Shown in pieces: positions 1-8,088 of a stretch of 64,000 nt of DNA. Each line of letters begins with the position of its first letter. Position 1 is the stretch's first letter. Below the pieces are notes generated by a model that saw nothing but the letters and a program-made list of their open reading frames with translations, had not been told where the DNA came from and made no database searches. The position numbers and the translations under genes were made by a program. Source of the stretch: Mycobacterium sp. Root265 (GTDB lineage: Bacteria > Actinomycetota > Actinomycetes > Mycobacteriales > Mycobacteriaceae); assembly GCF_001428895.1 (NCBI RefSeq), contig NZ_LMJA01000011.1:39699-103698 (forward strand), read 5' to 3'.

Positions 1-83
1 GCACGCTGGGCCCGGCCATGACCTACGGCTATCGCAGCGGTTACGCCGCCGCGACCGGCCAGTCCGCCCCCACCCCCGAGTGA
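1..83 (+). CDS. C-terminal fragment of a probable FAD-binding dehydrogenase (KstD/fumarate-reductase type)
   Basis: Only the last 26 codons are in the window. They read in the frame ending at the TGA at 81-83 and contain TLGPAMTYGYRSGYAAA. A Leu/Ile-Gly-Pro-Ala-Met-Thr-Tyr/Phe-Gly-Tyr segment near the C-terminus is typical of the FAD-contacting end of 3-ketosteroid Delta1-dehydrogenase-like and fumarate-reductase-like flavoproteins, so I infer that family. Substrate cannot be judged. The stop codon is embedded in the terminator hairpin that separates this gene from the convergent crotonase. Confidence 0.55.
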   Translation, partial: TLGPAMTYGYRSGYAAATGQSAPTPE

Positions 84-130
84 TTTCGGCGTGATTGGTT
101 GCGGCCAGCGCAACCAATCACGCCGAAATC
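82..130. terminator. Bidirectional terminator hairpin with perfect 22-bp arms
   Basis: Positions 82-103 and 109-130 are exact reverse complements separated by the 5-base loop gccag. The hairpin begins inside the stop codon of the upstream plus-strand gene and ends 11 bases before the stop of the convergent crotonase. There is no clear U-tract, which is common for mycobacterial terminators. Confidence 0.85.
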
Positions 131-140
131 GCAAAGGCGA

Positions 141-1058
141 CTAGGGCTGGTCTTTGACCGCGGCCTTCGGCGGGCCCGCGGTCTTCCAGTCCTCCAGGCC
201 GTCCTCGGCCAGTCCGACCGGGAACTTGTGCTCGTGCACCTGCGCCCAGTGGCTGTGGTTGAGTTCGTGCAGGGTGAAGCAGGCGTTCAGCGAGTTGTAG
301 AAACCCTGGTTGTCCTGGGTCTGGTTCACCGATTCCTTGACCAGCAGTGCCGCCATGGTCGGCACCTTGGCGATACGGCGGGCGAATTCGACCGTCTTGT
401 CGGCCAGTTCGTCGGCCGGGAAGATCTTGGACACCATGCCCAGCGCGTGCCCCTCCTCGACCGAGAGGGTGTCACCGGTGAGCATCAGCTCCTTGGTCTT
501 GCGGGCACCGAACTCCCAAGGGTGCGCGAAGTATTCGACACCGCACATGCCCAGCCGGGTGCCGACGACGTCGGTGAACCGGGTGTTGTCGGCGGCGACG
601 ATCAGGTCGCAGGACCACATCAGCATCAGCGCCGCCGCGTAGACGTCACCGTGCACCGAGGCGATGGTGATCTTGCGCAGATTGCGCCAACGCCGGGTGT
701 TCTCGAAGTAGTGATGCCACTCCTGCAGCATCAGACTCTCCGCGCCCTGCCGCGTCCCGCCGTTGACGGTGAAGCTGGGGTGCTGGTCCGGGCCCGGGGT
801 GTATTCGGCGCGCTGCACCTTGGAGCCGACATCGTGGCCCGCGGAGAACATCGGACCGTTGCCGCCGAGGATGACGACACGCACGGTGTCGTCGGCCTCG
901 GCACGCAGGAACGCCTCATGCAGCTCGACGAGCATGCCGCGGTTCTGCGCATTACGCGCCTCCGGCCGGTTCAGCATGATCCGGGCGATGGTGCCCTCGT
1001 CGAGGGTTTCGTATGTCACGAAGCGGTATTCGGGAGTCTCGTCTGCCATGAATCGCAC
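141..1058 (-). CDS. Enoyl-CoA hydratase/isomerase (crotonase superfamily)
   Basis: A 305-residue crotonase-fold protein, somewhat longer than the usual 260. The N-terminal part has the LNRPEARNAQ motif near residue 30 and an oxyanion-hole segment FSAGHDVG near residue 71. The second oxyanion segment is degenerate (ASVHGDVYAAAL), so hydratase versus isomerase or hydrolase activity cannot be assigned. It is the last gene of the minus-strand unit DUF35 - lipid-transfer thiolase - crotonase, the grouping seen in steroid and side-chain beta-oxidation clusters. The GTG at 1058 has AGGA five bases upstream. An ATG at 1049 is the alternative start. Confidence 0.88.
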   Translation of the reverse strand: MRFMADETPEYRFVTYETLDEGTIARIMLNRPEARNAQNRGMLVELHEAFLRAEADDTVRVVILGGNGPMFSAGHDVGSKVQRAEYTPGPDQHPSFTVNGGTRQGAESLMLQEWHHYFENTRRWRNLRKITIASVHGDVYAAALMLMWSCDLIVAADNTRFTDVVGTRLGMCGVEYFAHPWEFGARKTKELMLTGDTLSVEEGHALGMVSKIFPADELADKTVEFARRIAKVPTMAALLVKESVNQTQDNQGFYNSLNACFTLHELNHSHWAQVHEHKFPVGLAEDGLEDWKTAGPPKAAVKDQP

Positions 1059-1096
1059 TCTATTCCTATGAGAACGCCGTTACCGCGCCGGGCGCA

Positions 1097-2242
1097 CTAC
1101 AGCGAAAGGATGGTCGCCGACGCGGTGCCGGGGGCGCCGTACACCTGGGCCAGGCCGACGCGCGGATTGCCGGGGACCTGACGCTCCCCCGCTTCGCCGC
1201 GCAACTGCCGGACCAACTCGTGCATCTGACGCAGGCCCGAGGCACCGATCGGCTCGCCGTTGGCGATCAGACCGCCGTCGGTGTTGACCGGGATGGAACC
1301 GTTGATCTCGGTGGCGCCGTCGATCAGCAGCTTCTCCTGCTCACCGTCGGCACACAGCCCGGTCTCGGCCATGTGGATGACCTCGGCGCCGGCGTCGGTG
1401 TCCTGCAACTGGGCGATGTCGACGTCCTCGGGCCCGATTCCGGCGGCCTCGTAGGCGGCCTTGGCGGCGAACACCGTCGGCGAGGGATCCTCGTCCAGCG
1501 GCGCGGAGGTGGCGTGCACCTCATAGGCGCCGAAGGTGCGGGTGCGAATCTCACTGGCCCGCACGTAGACCGGCTTGTCGGTGTACTTGTGGGCGATATC
1601 GGCGCGGCACATGATGACCGCCGCCGCGCCTTCGTCGGGTGCGCAGAACATGTATTGCCGCAGCGGGTAGTTCAGCACCGGCGAGGCCATGATCTCCTCC
1701 ACGGAGATCTCCTTGCGCCGGAAGGCATTCGGGTTGAGCACGCCGTTGCGGAAGTTCTTGTTGGCCACCCGGGCCAGCGTCTCTTCGGAGATGCCGTGCT
1801 TGTGGATGTAGTGATTGGCCTTGATGCCGAAGAACTTGGTGGTCACGAACTGGCCGTTGTTGGCGTACCACTGCGGCAGCGCGAGTTTGGCCGGATCGTC
1901 GGTGAAGGCACCGCGCGGATGCTTGTCCAGGCCGATCGCGATACCGATGTCGTACTTGCCCAATCGGATGGTGTCCGCGGTCTGTTGGATGGCACTGGCC
2001 GAGGTGGCGCAGGCGTTGAAGACGTTGGTGAAGGTGATGCCGGTGAGGCCGACCAGGCGGGTGACGGCATCGGGGTTGGACACCTCGTAGCTGCCGCCGA
2101 ACCCGAACTGGATGTCCTTCCATTCCAGCTTCGCGTCGGCCAGCGCGCTGGTGATCGCCTCGGCACCCATTTCCATCGCGGTCTTGTCGAACCGGCCGAA
2201 CGGGTGGATACCGACGCCGATGATCGCTACATCGTTGCTCAT
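1097..2242 (-). CDS. Thiolase-like lipid-transfer protein (Ltp/SCPx-thiolase family)
   Basis: 381 residues with a thiolase fold: an N-terminal MSNDVAIIGVGIHPFG, a nucleophile-loop Cys in FNACATSASAIQ near residue 78, and a C-terminal GGLIANGEPIGASGLRQ segment. It lacks the C-terminal CxGGG motif of true acetyl-CoA acetyltransferases. That is characteristic of the Ltp-type proteins that act as retro-aldolases or beta-ketothiolases on branched or steroid acyl-CoAs. It starts 12 bases after the DUF35 protein. Members of this family are known to work as heteromers with a DUF35 OB-fold partner, so the pair probably forms one enzyme. The exact reaction is inferred. Confidence 0.85.
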   Translation of the reverse strand: MSNDVAIIGVGIHPFGRFDKTAMEMGAEAITSALADAKLEWKDIQFGFGGSYEVSNPDAVTRLVGLTGITFTNVFNACATSASAIQQTADTIRLGKYDIGIAIGLDKHPRGAFTDDPAKLALPQWYANNGQFVTTKFFGIKANHYIHKHGISEETLARVANKNFRNGVLNPNAFRRKEISVEEIMASPVLNYPLRQYMFCAPDEGAAAVIMCRADIAHKYTDKPVYVRASEIRTRTFGAYEVHATSAPLDEDPSPTVFAAKAAYEAAGIGPEDVDIAQLQDTDAGAEVIHMAETGLCADGEQEKLLIDGATEINGSIPVNTDGGLIANGEPIGASGLRQMHELVRQLRGEAGERQVPGNPRVGLAQVYGAPGTASATILSL

Positions 2243-2254
2243 GTCTGGGACTCC

Positions 2255-2668
2255 TTAAACCGGCTTGAACCAGAAGGTGACGAGCTCGTCACCGTCGGCA
2301 TCGGTGGCGAACGGCTCCATGGTCAGTTCGACCTCCATGCCGAATTCCAGCTTGGCGGGATCGTTTTCGGTGAGCCGGCCCTCGACACGGATCAGGTCGC
2401 CGAGTTGAACCAGTCCGACACCGAACGGCACGAAGTCCTTGCCGGTCGGCCCGGCATACGGCGCTCCGGGCGGGAAGCCCTGCGTCGTCCAGGCCACGAC
2501 GGTGCCGCGGCGGGGCAGCAGCAGATCGGCCATCTCGGCCTTGCTGCACTTGGGACAGCGCTCTTGACGCGGGAACGTCGTCGCGGAACACGCGCCACAC
2601 TGGCTGCCGATGAGTTGCGGATTCTCATCGGGCCAGGTGGAGATCTCGGGGGCAAGCGCCTTCTGCAT
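2255..2668 (-). CDS. DUF35 OB-fold protein with zinc ribbon, partner of the Ltp thiolase
   Basis: 137 residues. A rubredoxin-like zinc ribbon lies near residues 24-41 (CGACSATTFPRQERCPKC), followed by an OB-fold domain with the GTVVAWTTQGFPP stretch and a beta-rich C-terminus. This is the standard DUF35_N/DUF35 architecture. It is the first gene of the three-gene unit and sits directly upstream of its usual partner thiolase. The 78-base gap to the preceding MeaB-like gene contains a degenerate copy of the island operator, so transcription may restart here. Confidence 0.88.
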   Translation of the reverse strand: MQKALAPEISTWPDENPQLIGSQCGACSATTFPRQERCPKCSKAEMADLLLPRRGTVVAWTTQGFPPGAPYAGPTGKDFVPFGVGLVQLGDLIRVEGRLTENDPAKLEFGMEVELTMEPFATDADGDELVTFWFKPV

Positions 2669-2733
2669 CAGGCTCCTCGGCTACCTGTAGAAGAATGTAT
2701 TGACGAATTCGTACAGTAACATTTCTCGAAAGT

Positions 2734-2748
2734 GGAAACCACATTCTC
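2734..2748. promoter_or_regulatory. Degenerate copy of the island operator dyad
   Basis: GGAAAC-CAC-ATTCTC matches the right arm of GAGAAT-N3-ATTCTC exactly and the left arm at 3 of 6 positions. It lies upstream of the DUF35-Ltp-crotonase unit and just overlaps the end of the MeaB-like gene. A further half-site (AGAATG) is at 2692-2697. Binding is inferred from similarity to the two near-perfect sites at 4800 and 7743. Confidence 0.45.
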
Positions 2749-3625
2749 ATTGAGGTTTGACCTGCGCACCATCGAGTAGCCGAGCGGTCGCCGCATAGAC
2801 ATCGAGGTCGCGGGTGGCCACCCGCCCGGCCAGTTCATCGAGACCGGAATCAGACTGCAGCGCACTCTGTGCCAGCGACAGAATCTGCAGCCGGGCACGA
2901 ATCGCCCGTCGCTCGGCAGTATCGGTGCGATGGTGGGCGTCGATGGCGACGATCAGTTCCTCGATACCGGTGTTCTGCGACGCGATGATCTTGAGGATCG
3001 GCAACCCGGTCTCGATGTGCAGGTCCCTGGCGGTCTGATCGGCACCGTCGCGGTCGGCCTTGTTGACGACGATGATGTCGGCGATCTCCAGCAGACCCGC
3101 CTTGGCGGCCTGGATCGCATCTCCGGCCCCCGGGTTGAGGATGGCCACCGTCGGGTCGGCCACGGCGGCGATCTCGATCTCTGACTGACCCACTCCCACC
3201 GTCTCCAGCACGACGATGTCGTAGTGCAGTGCCGCCAGCAGCCGGATCGCCGCGGGCACCGCGGCGGCCAACCCGCCGAGGTGTCCGCGGGTGGCCACCG
3301 AACGGATCATGACGTCGGGGTCGTTGATGTGGGCGGCCATCCGGATCCGGTCACCGAGCAGCGCTCCCCCGCTGTACGGCGAGGACGGGTCGACGGCCAG
3401 CACCGCGACCCGTAACCCCCTGGCCCGGTACGCCGATACGAGCACCGCGACGGTGGTGGACTTTCCCGCGCCCGGCGGACCGGTGATCCCGACGGTGCGC
3501 ACCGGCGATGCGGGCAGCATCGCCAGCACCTCGTCGCGACGCTCGCTTTCGACCAGGCTCAGCAGCCGGCCTGCGGCACGCTGCGATCCGGCACGGGCGG
3601 CGTCGAGCAGTTCCTGGATGTCCAT
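2747..3625 (-). CDS. MeaB/ArgK-type GTPase, probable chaperone of the B12-dependent mutase
   Basis: 292 residues from the ATG at 3625. It has a P-loop GPPGAGKS at about residues 49-56, a DPSS switch, an ETVGVGQSE Walker-B-like segment and the NKAD base-specificity motif. This is the MeaB/ArgK G3E GTPase family, which protects and reloads B12-dependent acyl-CoA mutases with adenosylcobalamin. The mutase subunits are encoded about 7 kb away in the same island (10098-12123), which supports that role. It starts 11 bases after the thiolase stop. The upstream in-frame extension lies within the thiolase end and was not used. Confidence 0.88.
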   Translation of the reverse strand: MDIQELLDAARAGSQRAAGRLLSLVESERRDEVLAMLPASPVRTVGITGPPGAGKSTTVAVLVSAYRARGLRVAVLAVDPSSPYSGGALLGDRIRMAAHINDPDVMIRSVATRGHLGGLAAAVPAAIRLLAALHYDIVVLETVGVGQSEIEIAAVADPTVAILNPGAGDAIQAAKAGLLEIADIIVVNKADRDGADQTARDLHIETGLPILKIIASQNTGIEELIVAIDAHHRTDTAERRAIRARLQILSLAQSALQSDSGLDELAGRVATRDLDVYAATARLLDGAQVKPQ

Positions 3626-3636
3626 CGACTGCGACT

Positions 3637-4773
3637 TTATGGCGCGACCTCGATGACCGTGGCCGAACCCATGCCGCCGCCCGCGCACATCGCGGCCACG
3701 CCGATACCACCTCCGCGCCTGCGCAGTTCATGAACCAGGGTGACGATCATCCGGGCGCCGGTGGCCGCGACCGGATGCCCCAGCGAACACCCGCTGCCGC
3801 TGACGTTGACCTTGTCCGGGTCGATGTCGAGCAGCTTGATGGTGGCCACGCACATCGCCGCGAATGCCTCGTTGATCTCGAACAGGTCGACATCGGAGAG
3901 CGAGATCCGGGCCCGGGTCAGCGCTTTGGTGATGGCCTCCACCGGGGCGAGCCCGGTGAATGCCGGATCCACCCCGACCGATGCCCAGGCGCGGATGGTG
4001 CCGAGCGCGGGCAGTCCGAGCCGGTCGCTGGCGATGGCAAGGGCCGCCGAGGCGTCGTTGGCGCCGCAGGCATTGCCCGCGGTGATCGAGAAGCCGTCGA
4101 TCTCCGGGTGCAGCACCTTGAGTCCGGCCAGCTTCTCCAAGGTGGTGTCGCGGCGGGGATGTTCGTCGGTGTCGAATACCCCGTGCGGGGTGTCGATGGG
4201 CAGGATCTCGTCCTTGAAGCGTCCCTCGTCGATGGCCGTGATGGCCTTCTGATGTGAGCCCAGCGCCCAGGCGTCCATCTCCTCGCGGGTCACCCCGGCC
4301 TTGACCGCGGCGTTCCAGCCGACGGTGATCGACATGTCCATATTCGGTGCGTCGGGCCGGTCGGGATGGGTCGGCGGGAACCATGGCTGGAACTCCTCGC
4401 CCACCTGGCGGATGAACCGCGGCGAGGTGGAGGCCGAGTTCACCCCACCGGCGATGATCAGCTGATCCATCCCGGACCGGATGCTCGCGGCGGCAGTCTG
4501 CACCGCCGCCTGTCCGGCGGCGCAGTGCCGGTTGAGCGCCAGTCCGGGTACCGAGGTCAGGCCGGCGGTGACGGCCGCGTGCCGGGCGACCACGCCGCCG
4601 CCATAGAGGCCCTCGCCGAGGATGACGTCATCCACCGGGGCACCGTCGAGTCCGCCGGCCACCGCTGCGACCACATGGTCGGCGAGCACGTAGGCGTCGG
4701 TATCGCGCAGTGTGCCCTTCTTGGCGGTGCCGATCGGTGTGCGCACTGCGGAGACGATGACGGCCTCAGGCAT
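3637..4773 (-). CDS. Acetyl-CoA acyltransferase (thiolase, FadA type)
   Basis: 378 residues carrying the full thiolase active site: nucleophile Cys in NRHCAAGQ near residue 84, the EINEAFAA motif, the GHPVAATGARM histidine and the C-terminal CAGGGMG cysteine. It should cleave beta-ketoacyl-CoA to acetyl- or propionyl-CoA plus a shortened acyl-CoA. The ATG at 4773 has AGGGG eight bases upstream. A GTG at 4791 is less well placed. It is first in a unit with the MeaB-like GTPase and is divergent from two SDR genes across the dyad at 4800. Confidence 0.92.
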   Translation of the reverse strand: MPEAVIVSAVRTPIGTAKKGTLRDTDAYVLADHVVAAVAGGLDGAPVDDVILGEGLYGGGVVARHAAVTAGLTSVPGLALNRHCAAGQAAVQTAAASIRSGMDQLIIAGGVNSASTSPRFIRQVGEEFQPWFPPTHPDRPDAPNMDMSITVGWNAAVKAGVTREEMDAWALGSHQKAITAIDEGRFKDEILPIDTPHGVFDTDEHPRRDTTLEKLAGLKVLHPEIDGFSITAGNACGANDASAALAIASDRLGLPALGTIRAWASVGVDPAFTGLAPVEAITKALTRARISLSDVDLFEINEAFAAMCVATIKLLDIDPDKVNVSGSGCSLGHPVAATGARMIVTLVHELRRRGGGIGVAAMCAGGGMGSATVIEVAP

Positions 4774-4799
4774 CGGAACTGCCCCTTTCACGCTGGAAT

Positions 4800-4826
4800 G
4801 AGAATGTTATTCTCTCAGTCTGAGAG
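4800..4826. promoter_or_regulatory. Island operator: GAGAAT-GTT-ATTCTC with an overlapping second dyad
   Basis: A perfect 6-3-6 dyad occupies 4800-4814. It shares its right arm with a second 6-3-6 dyad, CTCTCA-GTC-TGAGAG, at 4812-4826. It sits between the divergent thiolase and SDR genes. Possible -10 elements lie inside it on both strands (TATTCT on plus, TAACAT on minus), the expected geometry for a TetR-type repressor. The regulator is not identified. Confidence 0.7.
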
Positions 4827-4851
4827 TGCCAGTTGCAAGAAGGAGAAGTAG

Positions 4852-5616
4852 ATGGACATCGCCGGTAGCTCCGCGCTCGTCGTAGGTGGCGCAGGAGGCC
4901 TTGGAGAAGCGACGGTCCGCCGATTGCACGCTGCGGGCGCCAAAGTGGTGGTCGCAGATCTGGCCGACGAGAAGGGCCCCAAGCTCGCCGAGGAGCTCGG
5001 CGTGAAGTACGTCCGCACCGACGCGACCTCCGAGGAATCCGTCAACGCCGCCGTCGCCGAGGCGGAAGCCCTTGCCCCGCTGCGTATCTCGGTGGACACC
5101 CACGGCGGCCCGGCGGCCGGTGGCCGGCTGATCGGCAAGGACGGTTCGCCGCACGGCCTGGAGGGGTTCGAGACGACGGTCAAGTTCTATCTGACCGCGG
5201 TGTTCAACGTGATGCGGCTGGCCGCAGCGGCCATCGCGCGCACCGAACCGCTGGAAGAAGGCGGCCGCGGCGTCATCGTCAACACCGCATCCATCGCCGG
5301 CTACGAGGGACAGATCGGCCAGCTGGCCTACGCCGCGGCCAAGGGCGGCGTGCTGGGCATGACGCTGGTGGCCGCACGCGACCTGTCCCCGTTGGGCATT
5401 CGGGTCAACACCATCGCCCCCGGCACCATCAACACCCCGGCCTATGGCAAGGCCGCCGACCAACTGGAGCAGTACTGGGGCCCGCAGATCCCGTTCCCCA
5501 AGCGGATGGGCCGCTCGACCGAGTACGCCCAACTCGCCCAGAGCATCATCGAGAACGACTACCTCAACGGTGAGATCATCCGTCTCGACGGGGGTCTGCG
5601 GTTCCCGCCCAAGTGA
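4852..5616 (+). CDS. Short-chain dehydrogenase, HSD10-like, with altered catalytic motifs
   Basis: 254 residues with the Rossmann motif VGGAGGLGEA near residue 12, a Ser in NTASIAGYEGQ and the YAAAK active-site pair. The overall pattern, including the long loop after beta-4 and the LDGG(L)R end, resembles 3-hydroxyacyl-CoA dehydrogenase type 2 (HSD17B10). Two usual features are missing. The NAG motif is replaced by DTHGGPA, and the Asn of the catalytic tetrad is replaced by Tyr (VKFYLTAVF). A beta-oxidation 3-hydroxyacyl-CoA dehydrogenase is the likely role, with some doubt about activity. GGAG lies upstream of the ATG, and it overlaps the next SDR by four bases. Confidence 0.85.
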   Translation: MDIAGSSALVVGGAGGLGEATVRRLHAAGAKVVVADLADEKGPKLAEELGVKYVRTDATSEESVNAAVAEAEALAPLRISVDTHGGPAAGGRLIGKDGSPHGLEGFETTVKFYLTAVFNVMRLAAAAIARTEPLEEGGRGVIVNTASIAGYEGQIGQLAYAAAKGGVLGMTLVAARDLSPLGIRVNTIAPGTINTPAYGKAADQLEQYWGPQIPFPKRMGRSTEYAQLAQSIIENDYLNGEIIRLDGGLRFPPK

Positions 5617-6350
5617 GCTCGCTCGCCGGTAAGACGGCATTCGTCGCCGGAGCCAGCCGCGGGATCGGGGCCACCATCGCCCACGCGCTCGCCGCGGCGG
5701 GTGCATCGGTGGCGGTCGCGGCCCGTTCCGAACAGCGCGGCAAGATGCCCGGCACCATCGGCTCGGTGGCGGATTCGATCCGCGCACAGGGCGGTCGTGC
5801 GTTGGCCGTCCCATGCGATGTCACCAGCGAGGAGTCGGTCGACAGCGCTGTCGCCGAGACGGTTTCGGAGTTCGGCGGGATCGACATCCTGGTCGCCAAT
5901 GCGGGCGTGCTGTGGCTGGGACCGGTGGAATCGACACCGCTCAAACGCTGGCAGCTGTGCCTGGACGTCAACCTGACCGGCGTCTTCCTGGTGACCAAGG
6001 CGGTGATCCCGCACGTGCGGGCCCGTGGCGGCGGATCGCTGACGGCCATCACCACCACCGGCGTCGGGATGGCCGGCGCGAACGCCTACTGGGTGTCCAA
6101 GGCTGCCGCCGAGCGGCTCTACCTGGGTTTGGCCGACGATCTGCGCCCGGACAATATCGCGGTGAACTGCCTCAGCCCGTCCCGGGTGGTGCTCACCGAG
6201 GGGTGGCAGGCCGGTGGCGGCGGAGTCGAGATCCCGCCCGAGTTCGTCGAACCACCCGAGGCGATGGGCCGGGCCGCGGTGCTGCTCGCCGGGCAGGACG
6301 CCACCGGGATCACCGGCACCGTGCAGCGCTCCGAGGAACTCACCGTCTGA
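5613..6350 (+). CDS. Short-chain dehydrogenase/reductase
   Basis: 245 residues from a GTG that overlaps the preceding stop (GTGA), so the two SDRs are translationally coupled. It has the classical motifs: ASRGIGA cofactor glycine loop, NAG (VANAGVLW), the catalytic Tyr/Lys in YWVSK and a Thr-rich stretch (TAITTTG) where the Ser normally sits. An NAD(P)-dependent hydroxyl/keto oxidoreductase for a pathway intermediate is inferred. It converges on the acyl-CoA ligase, with seven bases between the stop codons. Confidence 0.88.
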   Translation: MSSLAGKTAFVAGASRGIGATIAHALAAAGASVAVAARSEQRGKMPGTIGSVADSIRAQGGRALAVPCDVTSEESVDSAVAETVSEFGGIDILVANAGVLWLGPVESTPLKRWQLCLDVNLTGVFLVTKAVIPHVRARGGGSLTAITTTGVGMAGANAYWVSKAAAERLYLGLADDLRPDNIAVNCLSPSRVVLTEGWQAGGGGVEIPPEFVEPPEAMGRAAVLLAGQDATGITGTVQRSEELTV

Positions 6351-6357
6351 TCTTCGA

Positions 6358-7719
6358 TCAGGAGTACTGGTCGCGCAGTACCCGCCGCAGCACCTTTCCC
6401 GACGGCAACCGCGGGATCGCGTCGACGAAGACCACCCGGCTCGGGCGTTTGTAGGACGACAGCCGCTCCCCCACCAGCGCGATCAGTTCCCGCTCGGCGA
6501 CCGGCGTTCCGGCCGCGACGGCCGCGATGACCGCCTCACCATTCACGCCGTCGGGGATGCCGAACACCGCGCAGTCCTCGACCGCCGGGTGCCCGTGCAG
6601 CACCGCCTCCACCTCCGCGGGCGCCACCTGGAAACCGCGGACCTTGATCATCTCCTTGAGCCGGTCGGTGATCCGCAGCCAGCCATCGCTGTCCAGTTCG
6701 CCGATGTCCCCGGTGCGGTACCAGCCGTCGTCGAACGCGGCCGCGGTCGCGTCGCCGGGCAGGTAGCCGACCATCGCCGACTCCGAACGAACCTGGATCT
6801 CACCGCTGCCGGCGATCCGCACCGCCACACCGGGCACCGGTTTGCCCACCGTGTCCAACCGTGCGTCTCCGATCGGGCAGCAGGCGATCACCGGTAGTTC
6901 GCTGGCGCCGTAGGCCGAAATCCATGGCACACCGACCCGTTCGGTGACGGTATCGGCGACGCTCTTGGTGACCGGAGTCGCGCACCACATGATGTAGCGC
7001 AGCGAGGACAGGTCGTAGTTCTCCAGGTCCGGATGCGCGGCGATGGCCAGAGCGATGGGCGCGACGGCCATTTCGATGGTGATGCGGTCATCCTGGATAT
7101 GGGACAGCATCCGGTTGATGTCGAAGCGTGGATGCAGGCGCATCCAGGCGCCGGCGTCGAGCACGGTGGCGATGTTGAGCAGCCCGAGGATGTGCGAGGG
7201 CGGCGTCATGATCTGCATACGATCGTCGGCCGTGAGACCGAGCGCGGTCCGCCAGTGCCGCACCGCCGCAGCGAAGCCCGCATGTGTGTGCCGCACGGCC
7301 TTGGGCATCCCGGTCGTCCCGGAGCTGAACACGAACAACGCGTCGGCCTCGGGCAGCACCGGTGCCCATCCGCCGTCGGCGGGTGAAATCGGCTCGTCCA
7401 GATGCAGCATAGGGATCAGGTCGGCCAGCACCGCGGCATCCCCGACGCCCAGCACCGGCGAGGTCAGCTCCAGCGCATGCGCAACCTCGGCCGGTTTCCA
7501 GGCCGAACTGAGCAGCACCACCGATGCACCCAGGCGCCAGATCGCCCGCAGTGCAACGACGAACTCGGGACGGTTGGACGACATCAGCGCGACCCGGTCA
7601 CCGGCGCTCACGCCGCGGGCGGCGAGCGTGGCGGCCATCCCGTCGGACAGCGCGTCCAGCTCGGCCATGGTGTACTGACGGTCCCCGAATGCCAGGACCG
7701 GTTGGTTCTCTGCAGCCAT
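6358..7719 (-). CDS. AMP-dependent acyl-CoA synthetase (ANL superfamily)
   Basis: 453 residues, short for a FadD protein. It has the P-loop FSSGTTGMPK near residue 131, the YGASE motif, WYRTGD, the DRLKEMIKVRGFQ hinge and a C-terminal PSGKVLRR lysine, so both ANL domains are complete. It activates a carboxylic acid to its CoA thioester and is a candidate entry enzyme of the island. The ATG at 7719 was chosen over the adjacent TTG at 7722. It is divergent from the ferredoxin gene across the dyad at 7743. Confidence 0.9.
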   Translation of the reverse strand: MAAENQPVLAFGDRQYTMAELDALSDGMAATLAARGVSAGDRVALMSSNRPEFVVALRAIWRLGASVVLLSSAWKPAEVAHALELTSPVLGVGDAAVLADLIPMLHLDEPISPADGGWAPVLPEADALFVFSSGTTGMPKAVRHTHAGFAAAVRHWRTALGLTADDRMQIMTPPSHILGLLNIATVLDAGAWMRLHPRFDINRMLSHIQDDRITIEMAVAPIALAIAAHPDLENYDLSSLRYIMWCATPVTKSVADTVTERVGVPWISAYGASELPVIACCPIGDARLDTVGKPVPGVAVRIAGSGEIQVRSESAMVGYLPGDATAAAFDDGWYRTGDIGELDSDGWLRITDRLKEMIKVRGFQVAPAEVEAVLHGHPAVEDCAVFGIPDGVNGEAVIAAVAAGTPVAERELIALVGERLSSYKRPSRVVFVDAIPRLPSGKVLRRVLRDQYS

Positions 7720-7742
7720 CAACCGACTACCTTATCCGTAAC

Positions 7743-7759
7743 GGAGAATGATATTCTCC
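7743..7759. promoter_or_regulatory. Island operator: 7-3-7 dyad GGAGAAT-GAT-ATTCTCC
   Basis: A perfect 17-base dyad between the divergent acyl-CoA ligase (start 7719) and ferredoxin (start 7792). It has the same arms and 3-base spacer as the site at 4800. TATTCT on the plus strand and TATCAT on the minus strand inside it could serve as -10 elements, so a bound repressor would shut both promoters. Confidence 0.72.
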
Positions 7760-7791
7760 ATTTGTCAGAATCCGACGCCCAGGAGAGCTTG

Positions 7792-8088
7792 ATGACGGCC
7801 GAACCAGTGCCCGCCGACGAAGTGACGATCCTGCTCGACGGTGCCCGCACCACGACGCTGCCGGTCGCAGGCGACACGCTGCTGGAAACGGCACGACGCG
7901 CCGGTCTGACTCCCCCGTTCGCCTGCGAGGCGGGTAACTGTGGCACCTGCATCGCCAAACTCACCGAGGGCAGCGCGACCATGAAGGTCAACGACGCGCT
8001 CGACGACGACGAGGTCGAAGAGGGCTATGTCCTGACGTGCCAGGCGATCCCGAACTCGGGCCCGCTGACGGTCGATTACGACGACTGA
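7792..8088 (+). CDS. 2Fe-2S ferredoxin (plant type)
   Basis: 98 residues from an ATG preceded by AGGAGAG. It has the plant-type cluster motif CEAGNCGTC near residues 44-52 and a distal Cys in VLTCQA, giving four ligands. It would pass electrons to or from an oxygenase or reductase, but no P450 or Rieske oxygenase gene lies in the window, so its partner is elsewhere or is one of the flavin/F420 enzymes. Its 3' end overlaps the convergent CoA-transferase by 13 bases. Confidence 0.9.
   Translation: MTAEPVPADEVTILLDGARTTTLPVAGDTLLETARRAGLTPPFACEAGNCGTCIAKLTEGSATMKVNDALDDDEVEEGYVLTCQAIPNSGPLTVDYDD

Noticed and set aside
1220-2719. A 499-residue plus-strand frame over the Ltp and DUF35 genes
   Set aside because: Shadow of the real minus-strand genes, with no motif.
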